From: JALCRY01 sp050946575
GTDB taxonomy: Bacteria > Bacillota > Clostridia > Peptostreptococcales > Anaerovoracaceae
Length of the DNA: 64,000 nt
Direction: 5' to 3'
NCBI GenBank assembly: GCA_050946575.1
Contig: JBMNVB010000001.1
Coordinates: 124,001-188,000, forward strand
Numbering within the stretch: the stretch's first letter is position 1; every line of letters begins with the position of its first letter. Both the position numbers and the translations under genes were made by a program. The notes under the pieces were generated by a model. The model did no database searches. It was not told where the DNA came from and was given only the letters and a program-made list of their open reading frames with translations. This document shows, one piece after another, positions 7,640 through 16,282 of the stretch.

Positions 7640-9592
7640 ATGAGCGCGATCTCGGAAGCTGCAAAACCACTGATGAAGGCGCTGGCTGCGCTGTTCGAAT
7701 CATACCCCGTCGTGGCTACGTATTATACTACAGCCGCGCGGTGGATTTTCGTGTTTCTCGCGATACTCATCCTCGTGCGCTCGATCCGGTCTCTCCTTGC
7801 TGCGAAGAACCCTTCGGAGATCTGGGCTTATCTCAGCCTGCCGGACGGAAGTTCCCAGCCGCTGAATCACTGGGAGAACCTGATCGGGCGCGCTAAAAAT
7901 TCAGATATAGTCGTGAACCTGATGACAGTGTCGCGCCAGCACGGCACGCTGGTGCGCGACGATGACGGGAACTGGTTCTATAACGATCTTGATTCCAAAG
8001 GCGGATCGCAGATAAACGGACACGACGTGTTCCGCGAGACGCCGGTGCATATGGGCGATACGATCTCGCTCGCCGGCGTGGACTGCGTTCTCCTGCCTGC
8101 CAGCTATAAGGAAAAACAGGAAAATATGCGGATACGGCGCAGAGCGACGAAAACGTTCTCGCCGTGGTTTTCGCTTGCCATACTCACGCTGTTCCAGGTG
8201 ATGATGGCGATACAGTTCATTGCGGCGAAAGGCTCGTCGCTCCAGTTCGGAGTACTGCTCGGGTTCGCGCTGCTCACCGTTACGATGTGGGTGTTCTGCA
8301 TCGTCGTGCGGTCGGCCGGGGTTCGGTCATTCGAGATGGAATGCATCGCGTTCTTCTTATGTACCATCAATCTGGCCGTTGTCGCTTCGGCGGATCAGTC
8401 GGCCGTCCTGAAACAGGTCATTGCAATAGTGCTCGGAGTCATAGTGTTCTATGTGCTGTGCATTTATCTGCGCGACCTGAGCCGCGCGGTCAGCATCAGG
8501 AAGATCCTCATAATATTGAGCGTTATCCTGCTGCTGATAAATCTGATCTTCGGGCGGTCCACAAACGGATCCACGAACTGGATCGAGATACCGGGAGTGA
8601 CGCAGTTCCAGCCGTCAGAACTCGTAAAGGTGGCGTACGTCTTCATCGGCTCCGCTACCATGAATGAACTGTTCGACAAGAAAGAACTGACGCGGTTCAT
8701 GCTTTTCTCGATATTCTGCCTCGGCTGCCTGGCGATAATGAACGATTTCGGTACCGCCGCGATCTTCTTCGTGACGTACATCATCATATCGTTTCTGCGC
8801 TCGGGAGACTTCTCGAAGCTCGTACTGATCGTGGGCGTCATCGCGCTCGGCGGCATGCTGTGCATTAAATTCGTGCCGCACATAACGAGCAGGTTCGCGA
8901 CGTGGGGACACGCGTGGGACTACGCCGATTCCGGCGGCTGGCAGCAGACGAACGGCATGACGGCAGGAGCGAGCGGAGGCCTGCTCGGCGTAGGTGCCGG
9001 AAACGGATGGTTCCATACCGTGACCGCGTCGGACAAGGACCTCGTGTTCAGCATGATCCAGGAAGAATGGGGACTGATAATAGCCGTACTGTGCGTTCTC
9101 GCATTGATAACGCTCGGTATTTTCGCGGTGCGCTCCATACCGGCGGCGCGCTCCACGTTCTACTCGATAGCGGCGTGCTCGGCGACATCGCTCATCATTT
9201 TCCAGTCCATGATGAACGTTCTGGGTTCGCTCGACATACTCCCGTTCACCGGAGTGACGCTCCCGTTCCTGTCCAACGGCGGAACGTCGATGATGGCCTC
9301 ATGGGGAATGCTCGCATTCCTGAAGGCGGCGGACACGCGGCGGAACGCGAGCATCGCGGTCAAGTCCGACGAAAGCGAAATAGAGGAACCCGGGTACATC
9401 CTCGAGCCCGAGGACGAAGAATTATACTCGGAGGATCCCGCGGCGACGAATTATTACTACACGTCGAAGGACCGCCGCGGACGCAGAGAACGTGAAATAT
9501 CGCAGGACTATTATCAGGACTATTCGTACACGGGGAACCGCATCCATTACGATGACGACGAAGACATCACTGATTTCGATCAGCTCGACTGA
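7640..9592 (+). CDS. FHA-domain SEDS (FtsW/RodA-type) peptidoglycan polymerase
   Basis: This 650-residue protein is a fusion. A first membrane helix (about 33-50) is followed by a forkhead-associated domain (about 65-150, with IGRAKNSDI, SRQHG and NG at 126-127), which in this family binds phosphothreonine peptides. About ten membrane helices of the SEDS glycosyltransferase family follow (about 168-580), with FQPSELVK, the aspartate in MNDFGTAAIFF, and PFLSNGGTSMMASWG. A charged, tyrosine-rich cytoplasmic tail ends it. SEDS proteins polymerise glycan strands with a partner class B PBP, and such a PBP is encoded 12 bases downstream. Whether it serves elongation (RodA), division (FtsW) or sporulation (SpoVE) cannot be decided. 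Confidence 0.92.
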   Translation: MSAISEAAKPLMKALAALFESYPVVATYYTTAARWIFVFLAILILVRSIRSLLAAKNPSEIWAYLSLPDGSSQPLNHWENLIGRAKNSDIVVNLMTVSRQHGTLVRDDDGNWFYNDLDSKGGSQINGHDVFRETPVHMGDTISLAGVDCVLLPASYKEKQENMRIRRRATKTFSPWFSLAILTLFQVMMAIQFIAAKGSSLQFGVLLGFALLTVTMWVFCIVVRSAGVRSFEMECIAFFLCTINLAVVASADQSAVLKQVIAIVLGVIVFYVLCIYLRDLSRAVSIRKILIILSVILLLINLIFGRSTNGSTNWIEIPGVTQFQPSELVKVAYVFIGSATMNELFDKKELTRFMLFSIFCLGCLAIMNDFGTAAIFFVTYIIISFLRSGDFSKLVLIVGVIALGGMLCIKFVPHITSRFATWGHAWDYADSGGWQQTNGMTAGASGGLLGVGAGNGWFHTVTASDKDLVFSMIQEEWGLIIAVLCVLALITLGIFAVRSIPAARSTFYSIAACSATSLIIFQSMMNVLGSLDILPFTGVTLPFLSNGGTSMMASWGMLAFLKAADTRRNASIAVKSDESEIEEPGYILEPEDEELYSEDPAATNYYYTSKDRRGRREREISQDYYQDYSYTGNRIHYDDDEDITDFDQLD

Positions 9593-9603
9593 CGGAGGGA
9601 TAA

Positions 9604-10983
9604 ATGAGGAAACTTGAGAAGAGAGCAACGATATGTCTGGTGCTCGCGCTGGTACTGGTGGCGGGCCTGGTTTACTTTATCGGTGAACTCGCGAAAAACG
9701 GCAGCGTCTGGGCGAGCAATCCCACGAACAAAAGCATTTATTCTGAAGGATACATCGCGACAGGGACCATTTACGATGAGACAGGTACTCTGCTGCTGAA
9801 AAACGGATCGAAAGGGACACTCAAATACAACAGCTCCTCATCCATAAGAGAAGCCACGCTCCACGCTGTCGGCGACAGGACCGGGAATATAGCGACCGGG
9901 GCCGAGACCGCGTTCGCGAGCAGGCTCGTCGGATACAATTTCATTTCGGGGACTTATTCTACGAACAATAAGGGAAGGAATCTCTACCTTACAATAAACG
10001 CCGATGTCTGCGAAGCGGCTTATGAAGCGCTCGCCGGCAGAAAGGGCTGCGTCGGCGTGTACAACTACAAGACCGGGGAGATCATATGCATGACGAGCTC
10101 GCCCTCATACGATCCGAAAACGGAAGACGGCTCGGGCTATTCCGATTCAGATGCGGTATATGTGAACCGGCTGCTGTCGGCATCATTCGTGCCGGGCTCC
10201 GTCTTCAAACTCGTGACGGCGACCGCGGGTCTCGAAACAGTGGACAATATCGATACTTACTCTGTCCAGTGCAACGGCGTATGGCAGGTCGGGACGTATT
10301 CCGGCGACAGGATAACCGACCTCTCGTCGCACGGGACCGTCACACTGAAAGAGGCGCTCGCCGAATCATGCAACGTTTATTTCGGTCATCTCTCGCTGAA
10401 GATCGGGAACGACACGCTGCGCGAATATACGAAGAAAGCCGGACTGATGTCCAGTTACAACATTGACGGCATCCGCACGAAGCGGGGATCTTTCACATTC
10501 CCGAACGGCAGCGTCAACCTCGCGTGGGCCGGCATCGGCCAGTACGAGGACCTCGTGAATCCGTGCTCGCTGATGGTATATTCCGGCGCGATCGCGAACG
10601 GCGGCAAGGCCGCGAACCCGCGCATAATAAAAACCATAAAATACTCCAACGGCTGGAGCACGGGGTTCCACTTCAACACGAAGACGGATGAACTCATTGA
10701 TTCGACCACCGCAAGTACGCTCCGCAAATACATGCGCAATAACGTCACATCGCATTACGGGCAGGAGAACTTCCCGAACCTGAAGATTTACGCGAAGACC
10801 GGTACGGCCGAAGTCGGAAGCGGAGCTCCGAACTCATGGTTCACCGGATTCATTACGAACGACGGCTACCCGTACGCGTTCGTAGTGCTCGTGGAGAACG
10901 GCGGCTACGGCATCACTGCCGCGGGTTCAGTCGCGAACGAAACGCTGCAGGCCGTACTGAAAACGGACCCCGTCAGCGACTGA
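9604..10983 (+). CDS. Class B penicillin-binding protein (PbpA-like transpeptidase)
   Basis: This 459-residue protein has one N-terminal membrane anchor (about 8-28), a short dimerisation region, and a transpeptidase domain with all three active-site motifs: S199-V-F-K202, S255-C-N257 and K398-T-G400. It resembles the compact PbpA-type monofunctional enzymes found next to RodA in Actinobacteria and Clostridia. It cross-links stem peptides outside the membrane. The 12-base gap to the SEDS gene argues for one mRNA and a working polymerase/transpeptidase pair. A strong terminator follows at 11015-11041. Confidence 0.94.
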   Translation: MRKLEKRATICLVLALVLVAGLVYFIGELAKNGSVWASNPTNKSIYSEGYIATGTIYDETGTLLLKNGSKGTLKYNSSSSIREATLHAVGDRTGNIATGAETAFASRLVGYNFISGTYSTNNKGRNLYLTINADVCEAAYEALAGRKGCVGVYNYKTGEIICMTSSPSYDPKTEDGSGYSDSDAVYVNRLLSASFVPGSVFKLVTATAGLETVDNIDTYSVQCNGVWQVGTYSGDRITDLSSHGTVTLKEALAESCNVYFGHLSLKIGNDTLREYTKKAGLMSSYNIDGIRTKRGSFTFPNGSVNLAWAGIGQYEDLVNPCSLMVYSGAIANGGKAANPRIIKTIKYSNGWSTGFHFNTKTDELIDSTTASTLRKYMRNNVTSHYGQENFPNLKIYAKTGTAEVGSGAPNSWFTGFITNDGYPYAFVVLVENGGYGITAAGSVANETLQAVLKTDPVSD

Positions 10984-11014
10984 CAGAAGTCCGGATAATC
11001 ATAAGGTATCAATG

Positions 11015-11041
11015 CCCGGAGCCCCGCGCTCCGGGTTTTTT
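11015..11041 (+). terminator. Terminator of the SEDS/PBP operon
   Basis: An 8-bp stem CCCGGAGC/GCTCCGGG with a 5-base loop is followed by six T, 32 bases after the PBP stop codon. Confidence 0.9.
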
Positions 11042-11610
11042 CAGCAGAATTCTTCCGCTATGCGCTCGCCGATAATACGGTATCCTTCCCTGACAGGATG
11101 GACACCGTCGACATACGACGCGAAGCCCTTGTACATCTCCTGGAGATCGAAGAAATCCGCACTGCTTCTCCCGGCCGCTTCCGATTCAAGCATATCGCGG
11201 AGCATCTTCAGCTTCTCATTCACCGCGTCATATTCGGAAGGCGGCATGTCCGCCCACTGCCTCGAAGCCTGCTCCGGTATGCAGAGCGGAGGGGCGCACA
11301 GCAGGATCCTCTCGCATTCGTTTTCCGAAGCGCTTATCATCCCGCGGATATGTTCCATAGTCTTCTCAGGCTCGCAGATAGAAAAGATATAGTCGTTCGA
11401 ACCGCAGAGTATGAGGACCGTGCCGAGATCATCGCCGGCGCGCCGCAGCTCTTCCGGGAAACGCCGCAGTATCTCGGCCGAAGACTGCCCCGAGATACCG
11501 GCATTGATGACTTCCGTATCCGTAATTTTCTCTATGACTGCCGGGAAACTGTCCGCCCTTCCGAACGGATATCCGTCCACAAGGCTGTCGCCGACGCACA
11601 GCATTTTCAT
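11041..11610 (-). CDS. SGNH/GDSL-type hydrolase
   Basis: This 189-residue protein is an SGNH-fold esterase/lipase. Block I is CVGDSLVDG with nucleophile S9; the glycine of block II lies in NAGISGQSS; block III is CGSNDYI; block V is DGVHPVREGY with the catalytic Asp/His. No signal peptide is visible, so it is probably cytoplasmic, like the TesA/lysophospholipase-like family. Two ATGs lie close to GGAGGG; the second (11610) has the better 5-base spacing and is used. The reading frame extends further upstream without ribosome signals. It ends head-to-tail against the PBP terminator and is divergent from the CDF gene. The substrate is unknown. Confidence 0.85.
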   Translation of the reverse strand: MKMLCVGDSLVDGYPFGRADSFPAVIEKITDTEVINAGISGQSSAEILRRFPEELRRAGDDLGTVLILCGSNDYIFSICEPEKTMEHIRGMISASENECERILLCAPPLCIPEQASRQWADMPPSEYDAVNEKLKMLRDMLESEAAGRSSADFFDLQEMYKGFASYVDGVHPVREGYRIIGERIAEEFC

Positions 11611-11702
11611 CATGTCCCTCCGACCATGCGCGAATGTGTTATAATTGATACTGACCGCGTCAGCTTTGCGCGGCAATGATATTATACGACAAAGAGGACA
11701 AA

Positions 11703-12884
11703 ATGGGTGATCTGCTGATAAAAATTTTTGTAAAGGGAAGCGATCCGAAGGACCCGAAAACGCGCAACTCGTATGCGAAACTCTCAGGCGGCACCGGGAT
11801 CGTCACGAATCTGATCCTGTCCGCGATGAAGATCGTGATCGGCGTGGTCGTATCCAGCATCTCGATAATCGCCGACGGCACGAACAACCTTACCGACGCG
11901 TCCTCTTCGGTCCTCACGCTCATCGGCTTCCGCCTAGCGGAAAAGCCGGAGGACAGCGAGCATCCGTTCGGACACGCGCGCTACGAATACATTACCGGAG
12001 TAATGATCTCTATCCTGATCATCATCGCCGGCCTTATCCTGCTGCGCTCTTCTGTCCTGAAGATCCTCCATCCGGAGCCGACGGACTTCTCCGCCGTGAT
12101 GTACGCGATCCTCATTCTCTCTATCCTGGTAAAGCTCTGGCAATGCTTCTTCTACCGGAAGATCGCCGGGATCATCGACTCGCTGACGGTGTCCGCGGCC
12201 GCGCAGGATTCACGCAATGACATAATATCGACGGGCGCGGTGCTTGCCGGAATGATCATATCAATGCTGAGCGGCATTGATCTGGACGGTTATCTCGGCT
12301 GCGGGGTAGCGCTGTTCATCATTGTTTCCGGAGGGCAGCTGGTGATAGAAACTATGAGTCCGCTCCTCGGCGAAGCGCCCGATCCCGGACTCGTGAACCA
12401 GATCATCGCGATGTGCAAAAGGCACGAAGGCGTGTACGGGATCCACGATCTCATGGTGCACGACTACGGCCCGGGCCGCGTCTTCGCGTCAGTCCACATC
12501 GAAGTCGACGCGGACAGCGACATCATGGCCGCGCACGATATGGTAGACAACATCGAATCCGAAGTCGCGGAGGAACTCGGGATAAACTTCGTAGTGCACA
12601 TGGATCCCGTAAAACTGCATGATCCTCAGATAGAGGATATCAAGATCGCAATCGCGCAGTCACTGAAAACGACCGACGGCTGCGTGAGTTTCCACGACGT
12701 CAGGATAGTCCCGGGGCCGACCCACACGAACGTCGTGTTCGACGTCGTGCTCACACCGGAGTGTCATGAATCGCCGGAGAAAATACAACGCCACATCTCA
12801 GAGGACCTCAAGAAGCTCGATCCGAAATACAATACCGTGATCACGTTCGACAAGGCATACACGCACGTCTCAGACCAGTCATGA
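11703..12884 (+). CDS. Cation diffusion facilitator (CDF) metal exporter
   Basis: This 393-residue protein has an N-terminal six-helix membrane domain and a cytoplasmic C-terminal domain of the CDF family, which exports divalent metals (Zn, Fe, Mn, Co) in exchange for protons. Metal-site motifs are DGTNNLTDASSS in helix 2 with the following HPFGHARYEY, and an Asp-rich helix 5 (DSRNDIISTG). The C-terminal part is longer than in YiiP and ends with what looks like a second ferredoxin-like segment (from about residue 310). The NNLTDA form is common in Mn/Fe-type CDFs of Firmicutes, so manganese is a reasonable but unproven substrate. The ATG at 11703 is preferred because GAGGA precedes it. The stop overlaps the next gene by 4 bases (ATGA). 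Confidence 0.9.
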   Translation: MGDLLIKIFVKGSDPKDPKTRNSYAKLSGGTGIVTNLILSAMKIVIGVVVSSISIIADGTNNLTDASSSVLTLIGFRLAEKPEDSEHPFGHARYEYITGVMISILIIIAGLILLRSSVLKILHPEPTDFSAVMYAILILSILVKLWQCFFYRKIAGIIDSLTVSAAAQDSRNDIISTGAVLAGMIISMLSGIDLDGYLGCGVALFIIVSGGQLVIETMSPLLGEAPDPGLVNQIIAMCKRHEGVYGIHDLMVHDYGPGRVFASVHIEVDADSDIMAAHDMVDNIESEVAEELGINFVVHMDPVKLHDPQIEDIKIAIAQSLKTTDGCVSFHDVRIVPGPTHTNVVFDVVLTPECHESPEKIQRHISEDLKKLDPKYNTVITFDKAYTHVSDQS

Positions 12885-13135
12885 CCGAGAAAAAGAATTT
12901 CGTATATATTGTCCGCTGCGCCGACGGCACCTACTACACGGGCTGGACAACGGACATCGATAAAAGGCTGAAGGCGCACAATGAAGGCAGAGGCGCGAAG
13001 TATACCAGATCGCGCCGGCCTGTCACACTCGTGCGGCTTGAAGCATTCACGACGAAGGGCGAAGCCCTCTCAAGAGAGCGCGCGATAAAAAAGCTGACGC
13101 GCGCTCAGAAAGAAGCATTGATAAAAGAAAAATGA
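12881..13135 (+). CDS. GIY-YIG domain protein (UPF0213/YhbQ-like)
   Basis: This 84-residue protein consists only of a GIY-YIG fold: VYIVRCADGTYYTGWT carries the YIV...YTG signature, followed by a conserved Arg in KRLKAHNEG, the KYTRSRRPVTLV strand, and Glu in EALSRERAIKKL. Family members are small stand-alone proteins of the UPF0213 type with proposed structure-specific DNA endonuclease activity; in vivo roles are poorly known. The start codon overlaps the CDF stop (ATGA), indicating translational coupling. A terminator follows at once. Confidence 0.92.
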   Translation: MTEKKNFVYIVRCADGTYYTGWTTDIDKRLKAHNEGRGAKYTRSRRPVTLVRLEAFTTKGEALSRERAIKKLTRAQKEALIKEK

Positions 13136-13136
13136 A

Positions 13137-13164
13137 ACGGGACGCCAGGGGCGCCCCGTATTTT
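13137..13164. terminator. Bidirectional terminator between yhbQ-like gene and membrane gene
   Basis: Stem ACGGGACGC/GCGCCCCGT (one mismatch) at 13137-13159, with ATTTTAT after it on the plus strand and TTTCATTTTTC after it on the minus strand. It can serve both converging genes. Confidence 0.7.
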
Positions 13165-13165
13165 A

Positions 13166-13792
13166 TCAGTACGACCGGATCTCTTTTGCGTCGAATCTGC
13201 GGTACGTGATAAAGCAGATGTACGCGATCATGAGTTTCATGATGATGCCGGCGATCGTCGCGGCAAGACCGACGTTCGTCGAATCGGTCATGACATTGCT
13301 GGCGATCCCGTTCACTACATACGAGATCGAATAAACTGTCACGTACACGACCCAGGCGCGGTTGCAGAAGATCTCGTGGTCTTCGTTGCCCTGATCCTCG
13401 CCGATATCGGCGCACGCGCGCAGCAGGTTGAACACCATCATCAGCGTCACGACGACGAGCACGACCGCGAAGAACGCCGCGACCGAGCCGAACGTCAGAT
13501 CATTGAAGTAGTAAGTCATCACCGTCAGCAGGAAAATCAGCACAGAAAGCACGAGCATCCCGACGATGCAGAGTTTCGTGCGCCTGATATATTCCGATCT
13601 GGTATGAATGATGAATATCCCGATTATGTAGAGCAGCGATGCGGCAATGCTCACCATGTATCCCGAGTAGATCAGCCATTTCCCGCTCGTGAACTCGAGC
13701 ACCGCACTCGCCGCCGCGTCAAGGATCATGCCCGCCATTATCAGCAGCAGACCTCGCAGGTCAAAATAGTGTTTCGTTGTTTTTTCAGTCAT
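13166..13792 (-). CDS. Hypothetical six-helix membrane protein
   Basis: This 208-residue protein is not recognised by family. About six hydrophobic segments are visible (roughly residues 13-31, 39-61, 75-95, 100-126, 147-168, 173-196). A short soluble loop with ADIGEDQGNEDHEIF lies between helices 4 and 5. No catalytic motif is evident. The start follows AGGAG with 9-base spacing. The next minus-strand gene upstream (13942-14574) has a similar size and helix number but no obvious sequence likeness. No function is proposed. Confidence 0.7.
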   Translation of the reverse strand: MTEKTTKHYFDLRGLLLIMAGMILDAAASAVLEFTSGKWLIYSGYMVSIAASLLYIIGIFIIHTRSEYIRRTKLCIVGMLVLSVLIFLLTVMTYYFNDLTFGSVAAFFAVVLVVVTLMMVFNLLRACADIGEDQGNEDHEIFCNRAWVVYVTVYSISYVVNGIASNVMTDSTNVGLAATIAGIIMKLMIAYICFITYRRFDAKEIRSY

Positions 13793-13941
13793 TATGAACA
13801 GCTCCTGTCTTCCTGTCTTACATCTCCCGAGCTACTCAACATTCGCCGTTTTCAATACCGCGCTTTTGCAGGGCCCCGTTCCGGTCAGAATCTCTGCGTT
13901 CCGGGATTCCGCGCCCGCGGCCCGATCCGGGCAGGCCTTCG

Positions 13942-14574
13942 TCAATGAGCGGCGGCCCGTTTCGCCGGGACCCGGCCCTTTCTGATCAGAGCCGCGGCCC
14001 TCGCCTGATACACGAACGCGATGAGCACTAATACACCGACACTGATCCATTCCACGATCTTCGGGAACACCGAGACTGCCGGCTCAAGCACCAGTGCGAC
14101 GAACGTTATCACGATCACCGATCTCCAGGTGCCCTCGCAGACATCCGCGTAATGTTTGTCCCCGCGGCGGCGCGCCGCTTCCGCGGCTCCCCGCATTGAT
14201 GCGGAAATAATATACGCGAAGCAGACCACGCTGACGAAGTAAAGCGCCATGACCTTGAATTCCGTAAACGTCTGTGCGCCGAGACCGTTCCGGTAATTCA
14301 TCAGTGCCAGGATCAATGCCCCCAGAAGGCATATGGATCCGAGCCCTGCAGCCGCTCTCGCTGTCCGGCAGCGCCTGTTCACTCGCGCGATCCCGTTCGA
14401 ACCCGCAAACGCCGCGCCCCATCCGATCGCGAGCAGTAAATATGCCGCGAATTCGCCGGGAGCGAAATAGCGCCAGGCTCTGAGCGCCGCCTGGCCGCCC
14501 ATCCCCACCGCGATTATGACAATGCCGGCCGCCAGCGTCCCGAACGGGTTCGATTTTGAATTGCGTCTGCTCAT
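13942..14574 (-). CDS. Hypothetical membrane protein
   Basis: This 210-residue protein is alanine- and arginine-rich and has about six predicted membrane segments (near 13-30, 42-60, 75-92, 105-125, 150-170, 174-192). The loop MRGAAEAARRRGDKHYADV and the C-terminal RKGRVPAKRAAAH are strongly basic. The family is not recognised. Translation start is supported by GGAGG 8 bases before the ATG. It lies next to the repeat island, and its codon use is more GC-biased than that of its neighbours. A pairing with the membrane gene at 13166-13792 is possible but not shown. Confidence 0.65.
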   Translation of the reverse strand: MSRRNSKSNPFGTLAAGIVIIAVGMGGQAALRAWRYFAPGEFAAYLLLAIGWGAAFAGSNGIARVNRRCRTARAAAGLGSICLLGALILALMNYRNGLGAQTFTEFKVMALYFVSVVCFAYIISASMRGAAEAARRRGDKHYADVCEGTWRSVIVITFVALVLEPAVSVFPKIVEWISVGVLVLIAFVYQARAAALIRKGRVPAKRAAAH

Positions 14575-14639
14575 AGGGGGTTCCTCCGCCCTGATATTAT
14601 CTCACAGTATCGATGCTCGTTCAAGAGGAGAGCATGCGC

Positions 14640-15085
14640 GGGAGCACGGGCCGCGGCCATGTGCAGGCGGCCGGGCGTGGGCCGGTATGGTGCGCAGGAA
14701 CGGGCGGCCGGGCCGGGGCCGGAATGGCACACGGGAACGGGGCGGCCGGAGCGGTGCTGATGTGATGAGCCGGAACGGGCGGCCGGGCCGGGATGGTGCG
14801 CTGGAACGGGGCCGCTGGGGCCGGGGCTGGAATGGCACACGGGAACGGGGCGGCCGGAGCGGTGCTGATGTGATGAGCCGGAACGGGCGGCCGGGCCGGG
14901 GTCGGGATGATGCGCTGGAACGGGGCGCCCGGAGCGGTGCTGATGTGATGAGCCGGAACGGGCGGCCGGGCCGGGATGGTGCGCAGGAACGGGGCGGCCG
15001 GTGCGGTGCTGATGTGATGAGCCGGAACGGGCGGCCGGGCCGGGATGGTGCGCAGGAACGGGGTCGCTGGGGCCGGGGCCGATGC
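14640..15085. repeat. GC-rich tandem repeats (VNTR-like)
   Basis: Units containing GATGTGATGAGCCGGAACGG begin at 14759, 14867, 14942 and 15011 and are followed by GCGGCCGGGCCGGGATG-type sequence; spacings are 108, 75 and 69 bases. The block opens long frames on both strands (arginine/glycine-rich or proline/serine-rich), as expected of low-complexity GC-rich DNA. I do not call genes here. Confidence 0.8.
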
Positions 15086-15097
15086 CATTTCTGCATT

Positions 15098-15269
15098 TTT
15101 TTGTGGCGGCCATCCGGAATATGGCGTCGGTGCACGCAAAATTTTCAACGATCCCGGGCATTGATACAGCCAAAACATCATTTTTCGGCCGGTTCCGGTT
15201 GCCGATGTCCTGAAAACGTTGGAAATTTTGCGTGCAGCACTGGGAAAAATGCGACGGCCGCCACAAAAA
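15098..15269. repeat. 172-bp imperfect palindrome, copy C
   Basis: The outer arms, TTTTTGTGGCGGCC at 15098-15111 and its complement at 15256-15269, pair perfectly over 14 bp. The inner arms, TGCACGCAAAATTTTCAACG at 15131-15150 and 15217-15236, pair over 20 positions with one mismatch. The arms match copies A and B, but the centre has diverged. Arm sequence, spacing and total length are conserved over about 14 kb, which argues for a mobile or functional element rather than chance. Confidence 0.85.
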
Positions 15270-15307
15270 TAACAGTGCCGGGGGTCGGATCCGGGAGTCC
15301 GGAGCGA

Positions 15308-15495
15308 GAATGAGCAAAAATGGTGGGGCTTTTTGTTATATGAGAATTACCCCACACAAATTTCAACGTTTGCGGGCCGTCGGGCAGGCAAAAATTTGCA
15401 TTTTCCGAAAATCATCTCGAATCAATGCCGCAAACCCGCAAAAAAGAGTGGGGAAATTTGAATATATGAAATTCCCCCACCATTTTTGCTCATTC
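15308..15495. repeat. 188-bp palindromic element with 21-bp perfect terminal inverted repeats
   Basis: The first terminal arm, at 15308-15328, begins GAATGAGCAAAAATGG and ends in GTGGGG; it is exactly complementary to 15475-15495. Inside, GTTTGCGG at 15368-15375 pairs with CCGCAAAC at 15428-15435. Each end also forms its own hairpin (GTGGGG...CCCCAC). It lies 38 bases after copy C. No reading frame inside is credible. Confidence 0.8.
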
Positions 15496-15536
15496 CTCTG
15501 AAAACCGGCCCGGTCCCCGCCCCGGCCACATGCCTC

Positions 15537-15670
15537 GCCATCCAAATCCCCGTCCTCAGCCGGTTCCGGCCCGATCCCCGCTCCGCCCCCGAGCTCCGCC
15601 ATCCAAATCCCCGTCCTCAGCCGGCTCCGGCCCCGTGCTCCTCCTTCCAAATCCGCATCCTCAGCCGTCT
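15537..15670. repeat. Short C-rich direct repeats
   Basis: GCCATCCAAATCCCCGTCCT occurs at 15537 and 15598, with a diverged copy at about 15643 (CCTTCCAAATCCGCATCC). The rest of 15496-15810 is C-rich, non-coding sequence. Confidence 0.65.
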
Positions 15671-15810
15671 CAACCAGCCCCCGCTGTCCCCGCAGCACGC
15701 TGCGGTCCCGGCCTCCGCGATCGATTCCTGTCCACGGCGCCGGCTCATGCGACCGGATCGGCCCTGCCCCGGTCCCGGGTTCTGCGTTCCCGACATTGTC
15801 CCCCTCCCCG

Positions 15811-15843
15811 CAAGAAAAGACCCCCGTCCGGAAACGGGGGTCT
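15811..15843 (-). terminator. Terminator of rplM-rpsI
   Basis: On the minus strand, AGACCCCCGT/ACGGGGGTCT (10 bp, 6-base loop) is followed by TTTTCTTG. It lies 28 bases after the rpsI stop. Confidence 0.88.
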
Positions 15844-15870
15844 GTGTCTTCTCTTCGATTCGGAAGGAAA

Positions 15871-16266
15871 TTATCTCTTGCTGAACTGAGATGCCTTACG
15901 GGCTTTCTTGAGTCCGTACTTCTTTCTTTCCTTCATTCTCGGATCTCTTGTCAGGAATCCGGCTGCCTTGAGCGGGGCTCTGTACGCTTCCGCGTCCGCC
16001 TGACAGAGCGCACGGGAGATACCGTGTCTGAGCGCTCCGGCCTGGCCCGTGTAGCCGCCGCCTCTTACAGTGGCGATGACGTCGAACTTGCCTTCGCAGC
16101 CCGCGACCTCGAACGGCCTTCTTACCTCTCTCTTTACGATCTCGAGAGCGATATAGTCGTCGAGCGGCTTCTTGTTTACCGTGATGTTGCCTGTGCCCGG
16201 GATCAACCTGACTCTGGCTACTGAAGATTTTCTTCTGCCTGTGCCGATGTACTGCATCTTTGCCAT
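15871..16266 (-). CDS. rpsI: 30S ribosomal protein S9
   Basis: This 131-residue protein has the usual S9 length. Signatures are YIGTGRRKSSVARV at the N-terminus, VRGGGYTGQAGALRHGISRA in the middle, and the basic tail LKKARKASQFSKR, which reaches the ribosomal P site. The ATG at 16266 has GGGAGG 8 bases upstream; the TTG two codons earlier lies too close to that site. It forms an operon with rplM, 16 bases upstream, the standard S9/L13 pairing, and ends in a strong terminator. Confidence 0.98.
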   Translation of the reverse strand: MAKMQYIGTGRRKSSVARVRLIPGTGNITVNKKPLDDYIALEIVKREVRRPFEVAGCEGKFDVIATVRGGGYTGQAGALRHGISRALCQADAEAYRAPLKAAGFLTRDPRMKERKKYGLKKARKASQFSKR

Positions 16267-16282
16267 TTTCAAGTCCTCCCTT

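Noticed and set aside
14516..15889. Arg/Gly-rich plus-strand and Pro/Ser-rich minus-strand frames of up to 265 codons
   Set aside because: They come from the GC-rich tandem repeats, with no ribosome sites and no recognisable domain.
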